From an uncultured Prevotellaceae bacterium (GTDB lineage Bacteria > Bacteroidota > Bacteroidia > Bacteroidales > Bacteroidaceae): a DNA stretch of 5,766 nucleotides. Both the position numbers and the translations under genes were made by a program. The notes under the pieces were generated by a model. It did not search any database and was not told the origin of the DNA. It saw only the letters and a program-made list of their open reading frames with translations. Positions 5,692 through 5,766 of this stretch are shown here, in pieces (position 1 is the stretch's first letter; each line of letters starts with the position of its first letter). The DNA lies in the NCBI GenBank assembly GCA_937892315.1, contig CALAVF010000385.1, positions 1 through 5,766 on the forward strand, given 5' to 3'.

Positions 5692-5766
5692 AACGACACA
5701 CTCGACACCTCGAAAGTGGTGTGACTCACACCGCCCGAGTGGTCTGAGTCACACCGCCGAGGCGGT
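5692..5766. repeat. Palindromic repeat array with a 22-23 bp unit, cut by the window edge
   Basis: Two similar units begin at 5717 and 5740, both of the form TGGT-TGA-TCACACCGCC ending in GAG, with two substitutions and a one-base length difference. A third begins near 5762, and a weaker relative precedes at 5692-5716. The units contain nested palindromes: GGTGTGA-C-TCACACC (5718-5732), ACACC (5706-5710 region) with GGTGT, and ACCGCC-GA-GGCGGT (5753-5766). The array probably continues to the right. No repeat-plus-unique-spacer pattern is visible, so it is not CRISPR. Function is unknown. Confidence 0.7.

Noticed and set aside
5718..5732. Crp-like operator (TGTGA/TCACA half-sites)
   Set aside because: The half-sites are separated by one base instead of the usual six, and the sequence is part of a repeat array.
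5692..5766. CRISPR array
   Set aside because: Units follow each other directly without unique spacers of constant length, and no cas gene is present.

Overview
The window looks like a chromosomal stretch from a member of the Bacteroidota, most likely order Bacteroidales and possibly Prevotella-like. The reasons are a TAnnTTTG-type promoter element ahead of the rightmost gene, poor Shine-Dalgarno sequences, and the style of the three encoded proteins. The genus is an inference from sequence style; no database search was run.

Layout, left to right: (1) Positions 1-287 on the + strand hold a tandem array of tRNA-Glu(CTC) genes repeating exactly every 115 bp. The first copy is cut by the window edge, the second is complete with encoded CCA, and the third ends in CTA instead of CCA. 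(2) Positions 294-331 form a strong hairpin terminator with T-runs usable on both strands, between the rightward tRNA array and the leftward protein genes. (3) Positions 347-409 hold three small hairpin units spaced 23 bp apart; the last one includes the stop codon of the helicase gene. (4) Positions 405-5524 hold three leftward genes, read from right to left: a lipoprotein-type substrate-binding protein (5524-4625), a large TPR protein of unknown function (4562-2358) and a UPF1/IGHMBP2-like superfamily 1 helicase (2348-405). (5) Positions 5525-5766 are non-coding: a putative promoter for the three-gene block, two near-identical AT-rich 10-mers, and at the right edge the start of a second palindromic array with a unit of about 22-23 bp.

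The three genes lie close together on one strand (62 bp and 9 bp gaps) with no visible terminator between them, so they could be one transcript running from the promoter near 5560 to the terminator near 300. The TPR-helicase pair is very tightly linked and is the best candidate for a functional partnership. The substrate-binding protein should work at the cell surface or in the periplasm with an ABC permease and ATPase that are not in this window, so its link to the other two may be only positional. No CRISPR array, integrase, transposase or recognisable defence system is present.
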